A stretch of DNA of 64,000 nt from Planctomycetota bacterium (GCA_016200225.1 JACQFD010000006.1:124001-188000), one strand, 5' to 3'; positions 25,211 through 34,649 are shown, numbered from the stretch's first letter. Translations and numbers: made by a program. Notes: a model not told the origin generated them from the letters alone.

Positions 25211-28200
25211 ATGATCCGTTCCATGCCGCGACCGCTTGACCGAGCTTTATTATATTTAATCATTCTGGCCATCGCCTGCGCCGCGGCGCCGCCGTCGTTC
25301 GCACGCGTTCCGTCGATCGCGATGCAGAGCCAGCCCTCCGAACCCGATCCCGATCTCGAGGAGGGGCGCGATCGAATGCTGAGCGGCGATTATGAAGCCG
25401 CGGAAAAGAAGTTTACGCGCGTACTTAAAGAAAAAGCCGACGACAGAGTGGCGCTCGCGATGCGCGCGCGGGCGAAAATGTTGCAATTTAATATTTCCGA
25501 CGCGTGCGCCGACGCGCGGGAATTATTAAAAATCGATCCGAAGAATCCGATCGCCTTGTTAATTCTAGCCGACGCCGCCGCGCGCGACGGAAAATATGAA
25601 GACGCGATCGAACAGGCGAAACTCGGTTTCGACGGGGCGCTCGATTTCACGTGCCGGATGCGCATTGTTCAATATAACGATGAGATAGGTAATTTCGACG
25701 CCGCGCGCGACGGAGCGAAAAAAGTGGCGGCGCGCGTCGAGGAACCGCGCGCGGAGTCGAGCGCTCCCGAGATGCTGTCGCTCGGCCTCGCGCTCGAACG
25801 GATCGGAGAGTATGAATCGGCGTCGCAGTGTTATGTTTCGGTCGAGAAAACACGAGGCGGCGAGTGGCTGGATCCTCTCGTGAAACAGGACGCGCTGGTC
25901 GCGCTTGGCAATTTGTATCAAAGGGTTTATCGTAATGTCGCGGGCCGCGGCAACGGCGAGAAAGAGTACAATCTCGTATTGAAGCAAAATTTGTATCATT
26001 ACGGCGCCAACGTCGCTCGCTACAAATTGGGCCGCGCGAATTTTCAGATGGACGATTCGCGGGCCGCCTTTCACATGGCCGAGTGTTTCGATCGCGTCAT
26101 CAGCATGGATCCCAACTCCGCCGAGCTCGCGATTTTACACGCGCAGGCGCTGATCCCCGACCGCCGGTTCGAGGACGCGCGCCGCGCGCTCGAAAAAGTG
26201 ATTGCTAAGAATCCGAGGATCCTCGTCGCAAAACTCGAACTTACGGCGCTCGATTATTTACAATCGCGGAAAGCGGCCTTCGACGCGGCGCGCGACGACG
26301 ACGCGAAAACGCGGCCGAACGTATCTATTCTTCCGACGACGATCGGAACCTATCTAAAAAATCTGTATCGTTTCGCCGACGGCATTCCGTTCCTCGAGGA
26401 GGCGGTGAGGCGCAATCCGAAGGATGCGGAGGCGTACACGGCGCTCGGCGAATGTTATGCGCACACCGCGCGCGAAAAAGAGGCGCTCGTCGCTCTCAAC
26501 AAAGCCGAGGAAATCGAGGCCGGATTCGTGCATCCGTGGCGCAGCAACATGCTCGAAGTGCTGGAGGTGATCGATAAGAAGTATTTAACGTTAAAATCGC
26601 CGAATTTTATATTTAAGATGCACCCGGAGGACGAACCGGTGCTGAAGGAGACGCTGCCGGATTTCTTCGAGGCGACTCGTAAAGATTACGCGCAACGCTA
26701 CGGATATCAGCCGCCGTTCCCCGTGCAGGTTGAGGTCTTTCGGAGATTCGACGATTTTTCCGTACGAAGCGTCGGTTTCGCGGGCTTTGGCGCGCTCGGC
26801 GTTTGTTTCGGTCCGCTCATCACCGCCGTGTCGCCGGAGGCGGAGGAATTCCGCGGGCATTTTAGTTATCTCGACGCGCTCTGGCACGAGTACGCGCACG
26901 TCGTGCACATCGCGCTGTCGAAAGCGCGCGTGCCGCGCTGGTTCACGGAGGGGCTCGCGACGCTCGAGGAAAAAAAGCGCAATCCGGCGTTCGACCGGCA
27001 CATGGAAATCGAATTGTTAGAATCGCGCGCGACCGGAAATATATATCCGATCATGGAGTTGAACTCCGCGTTCCACGGCCCGCGCATCATTTTTGGTTAT
27101 TATCAAGGCGGGCTTATTTGTGAATATCTCGAAAAGAAATCCTCGACCGACCGGCTCGCCGAGGCGTTGAAACTTTTCGCGGAGGATGCTCCGCTCGACA
27201 GCGTGATTAAGAATGCGTTCGGAATGTCCGTCGAGGAACTCGACCGCGGATTCTTACAATTCGTCGACGAGAAACTGAAGAATGTCAAAGTGCGCCCGGT
27301 GCTCGACGACAAAACGATCCGCAGAATGAAGCTCGCCGTTTCGAAGAATCCGAAGGACGCCGAAACGCTCCGTTCGCTCGCGTGGGCGTACGCGAAGCGC
27401 GGCATGATCGCGGATTCCGAAGTTTACTTATCGAAACTGCGCGCGGTCAATGATAACGATCCGGACGGATATCTGATCCGCGGCGAACTCGCATTATTAA
27501 GAAAACGCCCGGACACGGCGATCGAATTTTACGAAAAGGGATTTGCGAAAGGCGCCGAGGAATTCTACGCGCGCATGAAGTACGCCGAAGTTCTCGCGAA
27601 AATGAAACCGCCGCGGTACGAGGAAGTAAAATTACAATTCCGCGCGGCGATCAACGCGTTTCCCGAATACGCGGAGGAAAATCAGAATCCGCGCCTGCTG
27701 CTCGCGCGGCTCCTCGACGGCGAGGAACAACATGAAGAAAGCACGAAACTCATGGAGGAGCTTTGTAAAATTAACGGAACCGCCACGACGACGCGCCTCG
27801 AGCTCGCGAAACGTTATGAAGGCAAGGGGGACATCGCGAATCAGGCGCGCATGCTCGGCGAAATCCTCGACGTCGATCCGTTCCAGCGATCCATACAAAA
27901 AGAACTCGCGCTCGCTTTGATACAAATCGGAAAATTCGATCCGGCGGCGCGCGCGGCGCGCAACGCTTCCAATATCGACCCGGCCCGCGAGCCGCGGAAA
28001 CCGCCTCCTCCCGGAGCGAATCCGTCCGCGCCGCAACAGCCGAAAGACCCCGATCCCGCCGACGAGGCGCGCGAACGCGCCGACTGCATCGCCATCGAAG
28101 GCGAGGCTCAATTGTTCAATAAGAAAAACGACGAAGCCGCCGCGTGCGCGAAACGCGCGCTGAAACTCGATCCCGACTGCGACCGCGCGAAGGAATTGCA

Positions 28201-28225
28201 ACAAAAACTGGGCGCCGGACGGTGA
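25211..28225 (+). CDS. secreted TPR-repeat protein with a peptidase MA-like HExxH domain
   Basis: 1004 residues. A signal peptide is visible at residues 1-32 (ending PPSFARVPS). Tetratricopeptide-like helices fill about 45-480. The central gluzincin-type domain has HEYAH at 559-563, followed by RWFTEGLATLEE, in which the Glu is the expected third zinc ligand. Further TPR units (AWAYAKRGMIADSEVYL, ALIQIGKFDPAARAARNA) continue to the C-terminus, with a Pro-rich linker near 935-955. It is probably a periplasmic or surface metallopeptidase or scaffold; substrates are unknown. Its stop overlaps the GTG of the DnaA-like gene by 4 nt (GTGA), so it heads the 25211-30813 operon. Confidence 0.85.
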   Translation: MIRSMPRPLDRALLYLIILAIACAAAPPSFARVPSIAMQSQPSEPDPDLEEGRDRMLSGDYEAAEKKFTRVLKEKADDRVALAMRARAKMLQFNISDACADARELLKIDPKNPIALLILADAAARDGKYEDAIEQAKLGFDGALDFTCRMRIVQYNDEIGNFDAARDGAKKVAARVEEPRAESSAPEMLSLGLALERIGEYESASQCYVSVEKTRGGEWLDPLVKQDALVALGNLYQRVYRNVAGRGNGEKEYNLVLKQNLYHYGANVARYKLGRANFQMDDSRAAFHMAECFDRVISMDPNSAELAILHAQALIPDRRFEDARRALEKVIAKNPRILVAKLELTALDYLQSRKAAFDAARDDDAKTRPNVSILPTTIGTYLKNLYRFADGIPFLEEAVRRNPKDAEAYTALGECYAHTAREKEALVALNKAEEIEAGFVHPWRSNMLEVLEVIDKKYLTLKSPNFIFKMHPEDEPVLKETLPDFFEATRKDYAQRYGYQPPFPVQVEVFRRFDDFSVRSVGFAGFGALGVCFGPLITAVSPEAEEFRGHFSYLDALWHEYAHVVHIALSKARVPRWFTEGLATLEEKKRNPAFDRHMEIELLESRATGNIYPIMELNSAFHGPRIIFGYYQGGLICEYLEKKSSTDRLAEALKLFAEDAPLDSVIKNAFGMSVEELDRGFLQFVDEKLKNVKVRPVLDDKTIRRMKLAVSKNPKDAETLRSLAWAYAKRGMIADSEVYLSKLRAVNDNDPDGYLIRGELALLRKRPDTAIEFYEKGFAKGAEEFYARMKYAEVLAKMKPPRYEEVKLQFRAAINAFPEYAEENQNPRLLLARLLDGEEQHEESTKLMEELCKINGTATTTRLELAKRYEGKGDIANQARMLGEILDVDPFQRSIQKELALALIQIGKFDPAARAARNASNIDPAREPRKPPPPGANPSAPQQPKDPDPADEARERADCIAIEGEAQLFNKKNDEAAACAKRALKLDPDCDRAKELQQKLGAGR

Positions 28226-29214
28226 GGAAATTCCTAGGAAAGGAAACGCGCCCCGCGCACGTTTCGACGCCGCTTTATTTCGACGAAGGCAACCGCGCCT
28301 GTTTCGCCGCGATTCAACGGATCGCCGCGGGCGACGTTTCGTTAGCGATGCCTATTGTTATTGTCGGCGATTCGGACACAGGAAAATCGCGCCATCTCGC
28401 GGAATTGGAAAATTTAATGATCCGCCGCGGACGCCGCGTGTACGGCGGCACCGTCGCGGAGTGGATCCGCCGCTACCGCCTCGCCGGAAAGGAGCGCGAT
28501 TACGAATCGCTCGTCCGCGACATCGAGGAGGCGGATTTAATCATTATCGACGAATTTCACCGCGCGTCGAGTTCGCCGGCGACGATGGATTTTTTATTAA
28601 ATCGAATCCAGGCGCGGTGCGCGCTCGGCCTCGCCACCGCGATCGCTTCGCGGCACGCGCCCCGCGACATCCGTAAAATTAACGATCGCGCGACGTCGCT
28701 TTTGTTGGGAGGTTTTTTAGTATATTTATCGAAACCGGGCGCGACGGTCCGGCGCCGGTTTTCGGCGCACTTCGCGGCCGGCCGCGCGGCGTCCGAGGAT
28801 CTGCAGCGCATTTGCGAAGTGACCCCCGGCGGTCTCGGCGCGCTCGGGCGCGCGGTCGAACAGTGGGTTTCGCGGACGGCGCACGCGCCGGTGCCGCCGA
28901 TCCTGCTCGATCGAATCTTAGTATCCGTCGCCGCCGAAACGGGGTTGACGCCCGCGGACATCGTGTCGCGCCGCCGCACGAAAAGCAGTCTGCGCGCGCG
29001 GCAGATTTTTTTGTTGGTTTCTCAAAAGTTAGGATTTGGGCTGGCTTCGATCTCGAACGCCCTCGACGGCCGGGGCAGGCTCGCGTTGCGGCGCGCGGAA
29101 ACGCAGGCCACGGCGTCGGGCGACGCGTCGATTGTACAAATCGTCGATAAGATAGCATTGCGCATTCATACGGAAACGCGTGGCTCCGATCGCGCGCCCA
29201 AAAAACACTCATGA
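28222..29214 (+). CDS. DnaA-like AAA+ ATPase lacking the DnaA N-terminal domains
   Basis: 330 residues from GTG 28222. The N-terminal alignment block YFDEGNRACFAAIQRIAAG corresponds to the beginning of DnaA domain III. Walker A is GDSDTGKS at residues 49-56 (DnaA usually has GxxGLGKTH) and Walker B is LIIIDEFHRA with Asp110. Residues about 232-320 resemble the helix-turn-helix domain IV (GLTPADIVSRRRTKSSLRARQ is split here: GLTPADIVSRRRT, then LRARQIFLLVSQKLG), but the DnaA signature GRDHTTVxHA is replaced by GRGRLALRRAE. DNA-box reading is therefore probably altered or lost. It overlaps tmk by 4 nt (ATGA), and holB follows, so a replication-linked role such as Hda-like control is plausible but unproven. 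Confidence 0.8.
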   Translation: MRKFLGKETRPAHVSTPLYFDEGNRACFAAIQRIAAGDVSLAMPIVIVGDSDTGKSRHLAELENLMIRRGRRVYGGTVAEWIRRYRLAGKERDYESLVRDIEEADLIIIDEFHRASSSPATMDFLLNRIQARCALGLATAIASRHAPRDIRKINDRATSLLLGGFLVYLSKPGATVRRRFSAHFAAGRAASEDLQRICEVTPGGLGALGRAVEQWVSRTAHAPVPPILLDRILVSVAAETGLTPADIVSRRRTKSSLRARQIFLLVSQKLGFGLASISNALDGRGRLALRRAETQATASGDASIVQIVDKIALRIHTETRGSDRAPKKHS

Positions 29215-29810
29215 ATTCGAAATTTATCGCGCTCGACGGCGTCGACGGCTGCGGCAAGTCGACGCAGGCCGCGGCGCTGGCCGCGGCGCTCGCCGAGGAC
29301 GGCCGCGAAGTGTTGCATTTGCGCGAACCGGGATCGACGGCATTTGGCGAGGCGATTCGCGAGATATTACTGAAAAAAAATATCCCGCGCGGCGTGACGG
29401 CGGAAATATTGGCATTTTTCACGGCGCGCGCGCAATTGTTGGAAGAGAAAATCGAACCCGCGCTCGCGCGCGGCGCGTGGATCGTCTGCGAACGATGGGT
29501 TTCGTCGACCTATGCGTATCAATCGGCCGCCTCGGGCGGCTCCTCGAGCACCGTGTTGGCGCTCGAACAACTCGTCGTGCGACGCGCGCCGGATTTATTA
29601 TTAATATTAGATCTGCCGGCGGCCGACGCCGCGAAACGCCTGCGCGGCGGTCCGGACGACATCGAACGGCGGGGTTTGCAATATTTGGAAAAAGTAAGAA
29701 ACGGATTTCTGGAATATTCGTCGACCCGTGCATTTGTAAAGATCGTCGACGCGCGGGGAACGCCCGCCGAGGTGGGCGCGCGCGTCGCCGCGGAGGCCCG
29801 CCGTGGCTGA
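29211..29810 (+). CDS. tmk: thymidylate kinase
   Basis: 199 residues, typical length. The P-loop GVDGCGKST is at residues 10-18, and the dTMP site appears as REPGSTAFGEAIR. The lid region and WVSSTYAYQS (usually DR(Y/W)xxSTxAYQ, here with CERWVSSTYAYQS) are present. The enzyme phosphorylates dTMP to dTDP, feeding both DNA synthesis and dTDP-sugar synthesis. The ATG overlaps the stop of the DnaA-like gene and the 3' end overlaps holB by 8 nt, so the three form one translationally coupled unit. Confidence 0.96.
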   Translation: MNSKFIALDGVDGCGKSTQAAALAAALAEDGREVLHLREPGSTAFGEAIREILLKKNIPRGVTAEILAFFTARAQLLEEKIEPALARGAWIVCERWVSSTYAYQSAASGGSSSTVLALEQLVVRRAPDLLLILDLPAADAAKRLRGGPDDIERRGLQYLEKVRNGFLEYSSTRAFVKIVDARGTPAEVGARVAAEARRG

Positions 29811-30813
29811 GATCGCGGGTTTTCGTGGAATCGCCGGCCACGTCGCGTGGAAAAGTTATTTCGAACGCGCCGTCGCGACGCAACAACTGGCGCATGCTTA
29901 TATTTTTTCGGGGCCCGAAAGCGTCGGAAAATTTACATTTGCGAAAGCCGCCGCCGCGATTTTGATTTGTAAAAACAAAAGCGACGCGCGTCCGTGCGGC
30001 AAATGCGACGGCTGCGCGCGGTTCGCCGCCGACACGCATCCGGACGTCGCCGTCATCGACGCCGTCGCGGCCGGCGCGCGCGGGCTCGGCGTCGAGGAGG
30101 CCCGCGACCGCGTCGTCGACGCGTTCCGTTTGAAACCGCACGACGCGCCGCTGCGTATCGTTATTATTAACGATGCCGACCGCATGGAGGCGGCGGCGCA
30201 AAATGCAATATTAAAAACGCTCGAGGAGCCGCCGGCGCGTTCGTTATTGATATTGGTCGCGCGCGACGCTTCGTTACTATTGGAAACGGTCGTCTCACGC
30301 TGTTTTTTGTTAAGATTTGCGGCGGTTCCCGCCGCCGAATTCGCGCAATGGCTCGCCGACACCGGTCGCCCGTCCGCCGAAATCGCAAAATTGACCGCGA
30401 TCGCCGACGGTGTTCCGGGCCGCGCGCTCGAACTCGCCACGGAGGCGGGCTCGCTGCTCGAGCTCGCGCGCGCGTGCCTTTCCGGGGCGCGCGAACCGCA
30501 TAAGATTGGCAAAGAGATCGCCGAATTCGCGGCCGAAATGTCCGAAAAAAGCGCGTTCGAACGGCGTCGCAAGGCCTCGTTCGCTTTTTGTGCGGCATTG
30601 GCGGGCGCGGCCCGTGAAGCATTCAGTACAGGCGTCGAACCGGACGATCTGTTGCTATCCGCGCGCCTCGAACGGATCGCCGCGGCGTCCGCCGAACTCG
30701 CGGCGAGCGTCACGCCCGAGTTGGCGACCGACCGGCTGATGCTCGACGTCGCGCCGGCGCGCGCGCGCCGCCCAGGGGGCGATTACAATTCTCAACCCGC
30801 CCGCGCGCGGTGA
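29803..30813 (+). CDS. holB: DNA polymerase III delta-prime subunit
   Basis: 336 residues. The clamp-loader AAA+ domain opens with HAYIFSGPESVGKFT (P-loop region residues 37-45), followed by a four-Cys zinc module C56, C65, C68 and C71, and the lagging Walker B/sensor region IVIINDADRMEAAAQNAILKTLEEPP split as in all delta-prime/tau proteins. The C-terminal half (RKASFAFCAALAGAA) is poorly conserved, as usual. It belongs to the clamp loader that places the sliding clamp on DNA. Start GTG 29803 lies inside the last codons of tmk. The tmk-holB order is common in bacteria; the DnaA-like gene upstream is not. Confidence 0.93.
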   Translation: MAEIAGFRGIAGHVAWKSYFERAVATQQLAHAYIFSGPESVGKFTFAKAAAAILICKNKSDARPCGKCDGCARFAADTHPDVAVIDAVAAGARGLGVEEARDRVVDAFRLKPHDAPLRIVIINDADRMEAAAQNAILKTLEEPPARSLLILVARDASLLLETVVSRCFLLRFAAVPAAEFAQWLADTGRPSAEIAKLTAIADGVPGRALELATEAGSLLELARACLSGAREPHKIGKEIAEFAAEMSEKSAFERRRKASFAFCAALAGAAREAFSTGVEPDDLLLSARLERIAAASAELAASVTPELATDRLMLDVAPARARRPGGDYNSQPARAR

Positions 30814-30892
30814 TTGTATTTGTAAGTTTTTGCAAAAACCGTATTCTTGATCGGCGTCCACAATACAACATCGTCGATCCACAATATTTCAA

Positions 30893-31300
30893 ATGAACGA
30901 ATCGCCCGATATTGAAGTGATCGTTCGCCAAGTCTCCGAAAAAGACGGGCGATTCGCGCCGGGGGCGTATCATTTTTTGTTAGAAGCGCTCGAATACACG
31001 ATGCGCCTCCACGGCCGCGAAAAGAAGGAAGGCCCCGAGCGCCACGTCGGCGGCGTGGAACTGCTCGAGGGCATTCGCCGATTTGCTTTACATCAATTCG
31101 GTCCGCTCGCGCCGGTCGTATTCGAACATTGGGGCGTCCGTCGAACGGAGGATTTCGGCGCGATGGTTTTCCGGCTGGTCGACGCGGGACATCTGAGCCG
31201 CCAGGATTCGGACAGCATGCACGATTTCGCGGACGGTTACGATTTCCAGGATGCGTTCGTTAAAAATTACAAAATCGAAATTCCGGAACAGCGTTTTTAG
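30893..31300 (+). CDS. Minf_1886 family protein, unknown function
   Basis: 135 residues, no signal peptide or membrane segment. The sequence matches the small conserved family I know as Minf_1886: the VSEKDGRFAPGAYHFLLEAL opening, HVGGVELLEGIRRFAL, FGPLAPVVFEHWGVRRTEDFG and a C-terminal YDFQDAFVKNYKI. The family is widespread in Planctomycetes, Verrucomicrobia and related phyla, which fits the taxonomic guess. No reaction is known. It stands 79 nt after holB and 68 nt before pgeF. Confidence 0.85.
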   Translation: MNESPDIEVIVRQVSEKDGRFAPGAYHFLLEALEYTMRLHGREKKEGPERHVGGVELLEGIRRFALHQFGPLAPVVFEHWGVRRTEDFGAMVFRLVDAGHLSRQDSDSMHDFADGYDFQDAFVKNYKIEIPEQRF

Positions 31301-31368
31301 TAAGTCAACGCATTTTTTAGTATTAAGAATTCACGGACGTTGCAGCGCGCGGCCGGATTGAAACGAAC

Positions 31369-32130
31369 TTGATTCAGCACCCCGACGGGTTATTACAGTT
31401 CGATTCGCTGGCGGGGGACCCCGCGGTCGCGCACGGAATGCTCGCGCCGCGCGTCAATGTATCTTTTACGGCCGGCGAGGCGTACGGCGATCCGTCCGCG
31501 GGCCGCGCGCGTTTATTACAAAAAATTGGCGCGGATCCGGCGCGGACGGTGATCGCCGGACAAGTCCACGGCGACCGCGTGGCGTGGGTTGCGGCGCGCG
31601 ACGCGGGCGCCGGGGCGCTCGTGCGCGGGACGGCGATCCACGAGACCGACGGCCTCGCGACGATCGAAAAAAACGTCGGAATGTTAATCACCGGCGCCGA
31701 TTGTCCGCCGGTTTTATTATATTCACAAAAACCGGCGATGCTGTCGCTCGTACACTCCGGCTGGCGCGGAACCGCGAAGGGAATTGTATCGAAAGCGGCC
31801 GCGGAATTGTTCGAACGCGGCGCGCGCCCGGCCGATCTCAAAGTCTGCATCGGTCCCGGCATCGGCGTTTGTTGTTATGAAGTCGGCGGGGAGGTCGCGG
31901 AGCAAGTGCCGCGCGCATTTTACAAAAACGCCGTCCGCGAGGTGCCCGGAGCGCGTCCGCATCTCGATCTCGGCGGTTGGATTTTACAACAATTGCTCGA
32001 AGCCGGCGTCGATCGCGCGCGCATCGAAATCTGCGATTGGTGTACGGCCTGCCGCACGGATCTTTTCTTCAGCCATCGCGCCGAAAAAGGGCGGTGCGGC
32101 CGGTTCGGCCTGGCGGCGATGTTACGATAA
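31369..32130 (+). CDS. pgeF: PgeF/YfiH family protein (laccase-domain, peptidoglycan editing / purine nucleoside phosphorylase)
   Basis: 253 residues. Family motifs: QVHGDRVAW, ETDGLAT, ITGADCPPVLL, LVHSGWRGTAKGIV, CIGPGIGVCCYEVG and the closing FSHRAEKGRCGRFG. His and Cys residues of these motifs form the metal site. Characterised members have adenosine deaminase or purine nucleoside phosphorylase activity, and the E. coli protein removes mis-inserted L-Ser-containing peptidoglycan precursors. The start is TTG 31369, which places the conserved N-terminus correctly; no ATG is near. A strong terminator follows the stop. Confidence 0.9.
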   Translation: MIQHPDGLLQFDSLAGDPAVAHGMLAPRVNVSFTAGEAYGDPSAGRARLLQKIGADPARTVIAGQVHGDRVAWVAARDAGAGALVRGTAIHETDGLATIEKNVGMLITGADCPPVLLYSQKPAMLSLVHSGWRGTAKGIVSKAAAELFERGARPADLKVCIGPGIGVCCYEVGGEVAEQVPRAFYKNAVREVPGARPHLDLGGWILQQLLEAGVDRARIEICDWCTACRTDLFFSHRAEKGRCGRFGLAAMLR

Positions 32131-32142
32131 CGGTTATAAACA

Positions 32143-32176
32143 AAAAGCCGCGGTCCTTTCGGGCCGCGGCTTTTTT
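32143..32176. terminator. bidirectional intrinsic terminator
   Basis: AAAAAGCCGCGG and CCGCGGCTTTTTT flank a short loop (TCCTTTCGGG region), giving a GC-rich stem bordered by an A run on one side and a seven-T run on the other. It lies between the convergent pgeF and S41 protease genes and can stop transcription from both sides. Confidence 0.9.
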
Positions 32177-32186
32177 TATTGTGAAT

Positions 32187-34649
32187 TTACTTTTCCGCGG
32201 GTCGCGAGGCGGCGGCGGCTTTCAATTCGGATTCCAATTTCGGTCCGAGGTTGATCCCGAGATCCTTTTCGCGTTTTAATAGATCCGCATACTCGGGAAC
32301 GGAATCGAATTTTACGTTCGTTTGATCATATAATTTAGCAATCGCCTGCCGTAACTGCGGATCCTCCTCGATGTCGCCCTGAAGCCCGGTGCCGGGGAAC
32401 ATTTTTCCGCGATCTTCGGCCACGCGGTCGCGAATTTTCAACCGAATGACTTTGCGAACTTCATTGGGATCGAGCCACGTTTTCAGCGATTTCATCAAAT
32501 CGTCGAATCCGGGGTATTTCGCGGTGTCTTTCGCATCGCTTATCGCGATCGATTTAAACAATTCCGGATTCTTTGGAAATTGCTCGCGAATGTATTTGGT
32601 AATTTTGTCGTCGGCATCGACGACTTTTCCATCGACCACTCTCGCAAGCGTGTCCGACATCAATCGTTGAACTTCCGCCTCGCGGCCGAGATCGAGAATC
32701 GGCCAGTCGACCGTCAGATCGGGCGCGATGCCGCCGCGCGAAACTTTACGTTTCTCGTGGTCGTACTCGGTGTTCACGTTGCGGCCGAGCGGCAAGAAGT
32801 AGCGTTCGATCGTAATCTTAATCTTCGGACCGAGGTCGCACTTGCCGTTTTTGTTAAGATCGGTGAAGTGCTCGCCCTCGTCGTGGACGCCGTTGCCGTT
32901 CGTGTCGTCCGTTTCGGGATCGAATTCGTCGGGCATCGATTTTAGAGGAAACAACTGTTGCACGGAGCCCTTGCCAAAACTGTGTTCGCCAATGATTGTC
33001 GCGCGGCCGTAATCCTGCAGGCATCCCGCCGTGATCTCCGACGCCGACGCCGAATAACTGTTAATTAGAATCGCGACGGGAACGGATTCCGGAATCATCG
33101 GGCCGCGGCGGGTTTTGAATTCGCGACGCGCGCCCTTGCGTCCTTCGGTGTAGCAGACGAGTTTATTCTTAGGAAGGAAAATCGAGCAGAGATCCTGCGC
33201 CGATTCCAAGAATCCGCCCGGATTGCCGCGAAGGTCGAGGATGACGCCCTTCAATTCTCCGGATTGTTGCATTCGATCGAGTTCTTTCGCGAGTTGCACG
33301 GGCACTTCCGAACCGAATTCCAACAATTCAAAATAAGCGATTCCGTTTGGCAGCATTTCCGACTCCAGCAGCGGAATCTTAATCAATTCGCGCTGGATCG
33401 GAAATACTTTCGACTCCGTCCATCCGCGCCGGAAAACCTTTAATTTAAGACTTGTGCCCGGCGTGCCCTTCAATCGCTTGATGACCTCGTCCTCGGGCTG
33501 GCCGTCGGTCGCCCATTCGCCTTCCTTGCCGTTCTCTTCATTAATAATCGACACGACGTGATCGCCCGCGCGGATGCCCGCGTTGTACGCCGGCGCGGAA
33601 AAGAACGGCCGAACAATTGTAAACTCGCGGCCGATCACCCGCACCTGCGCGCCGATGCCGGCGTAGATCTGCCGCAGCTGCTGAATCATTTTTTGATATT
33701 CTTGAGCTGTAAAATACGTCGAGTGCGGATCGAGTTCGTTTAACATTCCCCGCGCCGCCGCCGCGACGAGATCCTCGCGCGTCCACTGATCGCCCTGCAC
33801 ATGTAACTCTTCGATTTTACTTAAAATTTCCGTCAAAACGCGCGGATCGCCGGGCTGCAAAATTTCATTCTTTCCGAGCGGCTTCGGCGTGGGCGCGTCG
33901 TCGGTCGCGACGGAGGCTCTTTCGAGTCTGGCGCGAAACGTGCGCGCGTCGTCATCGCGGTCGAGCAGCGACTTTGCTAATTTTCCGCGATCCGTCGGCT
34001 CGTCCTGCATTTTCTTAAGATACGACCGGACGTCCTCGACGTCGCCGCAGACCGCGAGCGCGAGCGCGCCCTCCGACTTCAATTCCGGATCGTCGGATTT
34101 GAAGAATGTTTTGAGTTCCTTGAGCGCGAGCGATTTCTGCTCCCCATTGCCGAGTTTATGCAGCGTCTGCGCCGTCGCGATGCGCGTTTTGGGCTGGAGT
34201 CCGCCGGTCGTCAGCAATTTATCCAATTCGGAAGTTAATTTATCTTGATCGTTTTTTTCCAATGCTAATAAATTCGAGCCGAGCATCGCGGCCGCCGATT
34301 CCGATTCCTCCGAATTCGATTTTAATACTTTGATGAGCGAGGCCGCGACGTCGTCGGTGAATGTCTCTTTTTCGATTTGTAACAAAGCGCGCGAAAGAAC
34401 GAGCGTCGCGCGCGAATCGGAACTCTTCAGCGCGATGCGGATGGCATCCCGCTCGGCCTTGCCTTTACCCATCGCGACCAATTCGTCGGAGAGACTCCAG
34501 AGTTTGCCGACGTCGGTCGAGGCGGCCCGTTCGACGACGGATTCGACGACGGCTTTGGGATCCTGCTTCGAGTCCTGCGCCAGCGCGGCGGAATTGTAAT
34601 AAAACAGAACCAACAGAATGGCGGTGCCGACCGGCAGGGAACGATGCAT
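32187..34649 (-). CDS. S41-family C-terminal processing protease with HEAT-like N-terminus and PDZ domain
   Basis: 820 residues with a signal peptide (first 24). Residues about 35-240 are helical, HEAT/ARM-like. A PDZ domain follows (YAGIGAQVRV through GTSLKLKVFRR). The peptidase core has DLRGNPGGFLESA, then the nucleophile Ser in SYSASASEITAG near residue 535 and the catalytic Lys in HSFGKGSVQ near residue 560. Between core strands, residues about 575-605 insert two Asp/Asn-rich loops (DTNGNGVHDEGE and DLNKNGKCDLG) resembling calcium-binding EF-hand or dockerin loops. The protease would act in the periplasm on protein C-termini. The ATG lies on the minus strand at 34649, divergent from moaC. 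Confidence 0.93.
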   Translation of the reverse strand: MHRSLPVGTAILLVLFYYNSAALAQDSKQDPKAVVESVVERAASTDVGKLWSLSDELVAMGKGKAERDAIRIALKSSDSRATLVLSRALLQIEKETFTDDVAASLIKVLKSNSEESESAAAMLGSNLLALEKNDQDKLTSELDKLLTTGGLQPKTRIATAQTLHKLGNGEQKSLALKELKTFFKSDDPELKSEGALALAVCGDVEDVRSYLKKMQDEPTDRGKLAKSLLDRDDDARTFRARLERASVATDDAPTPKPLGKNEILQPGDPRVLTEILSKIEELHVQGDQWTREDLVAAAARGMLNELDPHSTYFTAQEYQKMIQQLRQIYAGIGAQVRVIGREFTIVRPFFSAPAYNAGIRAGDHVVSIINEENGKEGEWATDGQPEDEVIKRLKGTPGTSLKLKVFRRGWTESKVFPIQRELIKIPLLESEMLPNGIAYFELLEFGSEVPVQLAKELDRMQQSGELKGVILDLRGNPGGFLESAQDLCSIFLPKNKLVCYTEGRKGARREFKTRRGPMIPESVPVAILINSYSASASEITAGCLQDYGRATIIGEHSFGKGSVQQLFPLKSMPDEFDPETDDTNGNGVHDEGEHFTDLNKNGKCDLGPKIKITIERYFLPLGRNVNTEYDHEKRKVSRGGIAPDLTVDWPILDLGREAEVQRLMSDTLARVVDGKVVDADDKITKYIREQFPKNPELFKSIAISDAKDTAKYPGFDDLMKSLKTWLDPNEVRKVIRLKIRDRVAEDRGKMFPGTGLQGDIEEDPQLRQAIAKLYDQTNVKFDSVPEYADLLKREKDLGINLGPKLESELKAAAASRPAEK

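Noticed and set aside
29419-30201. Long antisense frame (260 codons) across tmk and holB
   Set aside because: Very Arg-rich and without domains, typical of antisense frames in GC-rich DNA.
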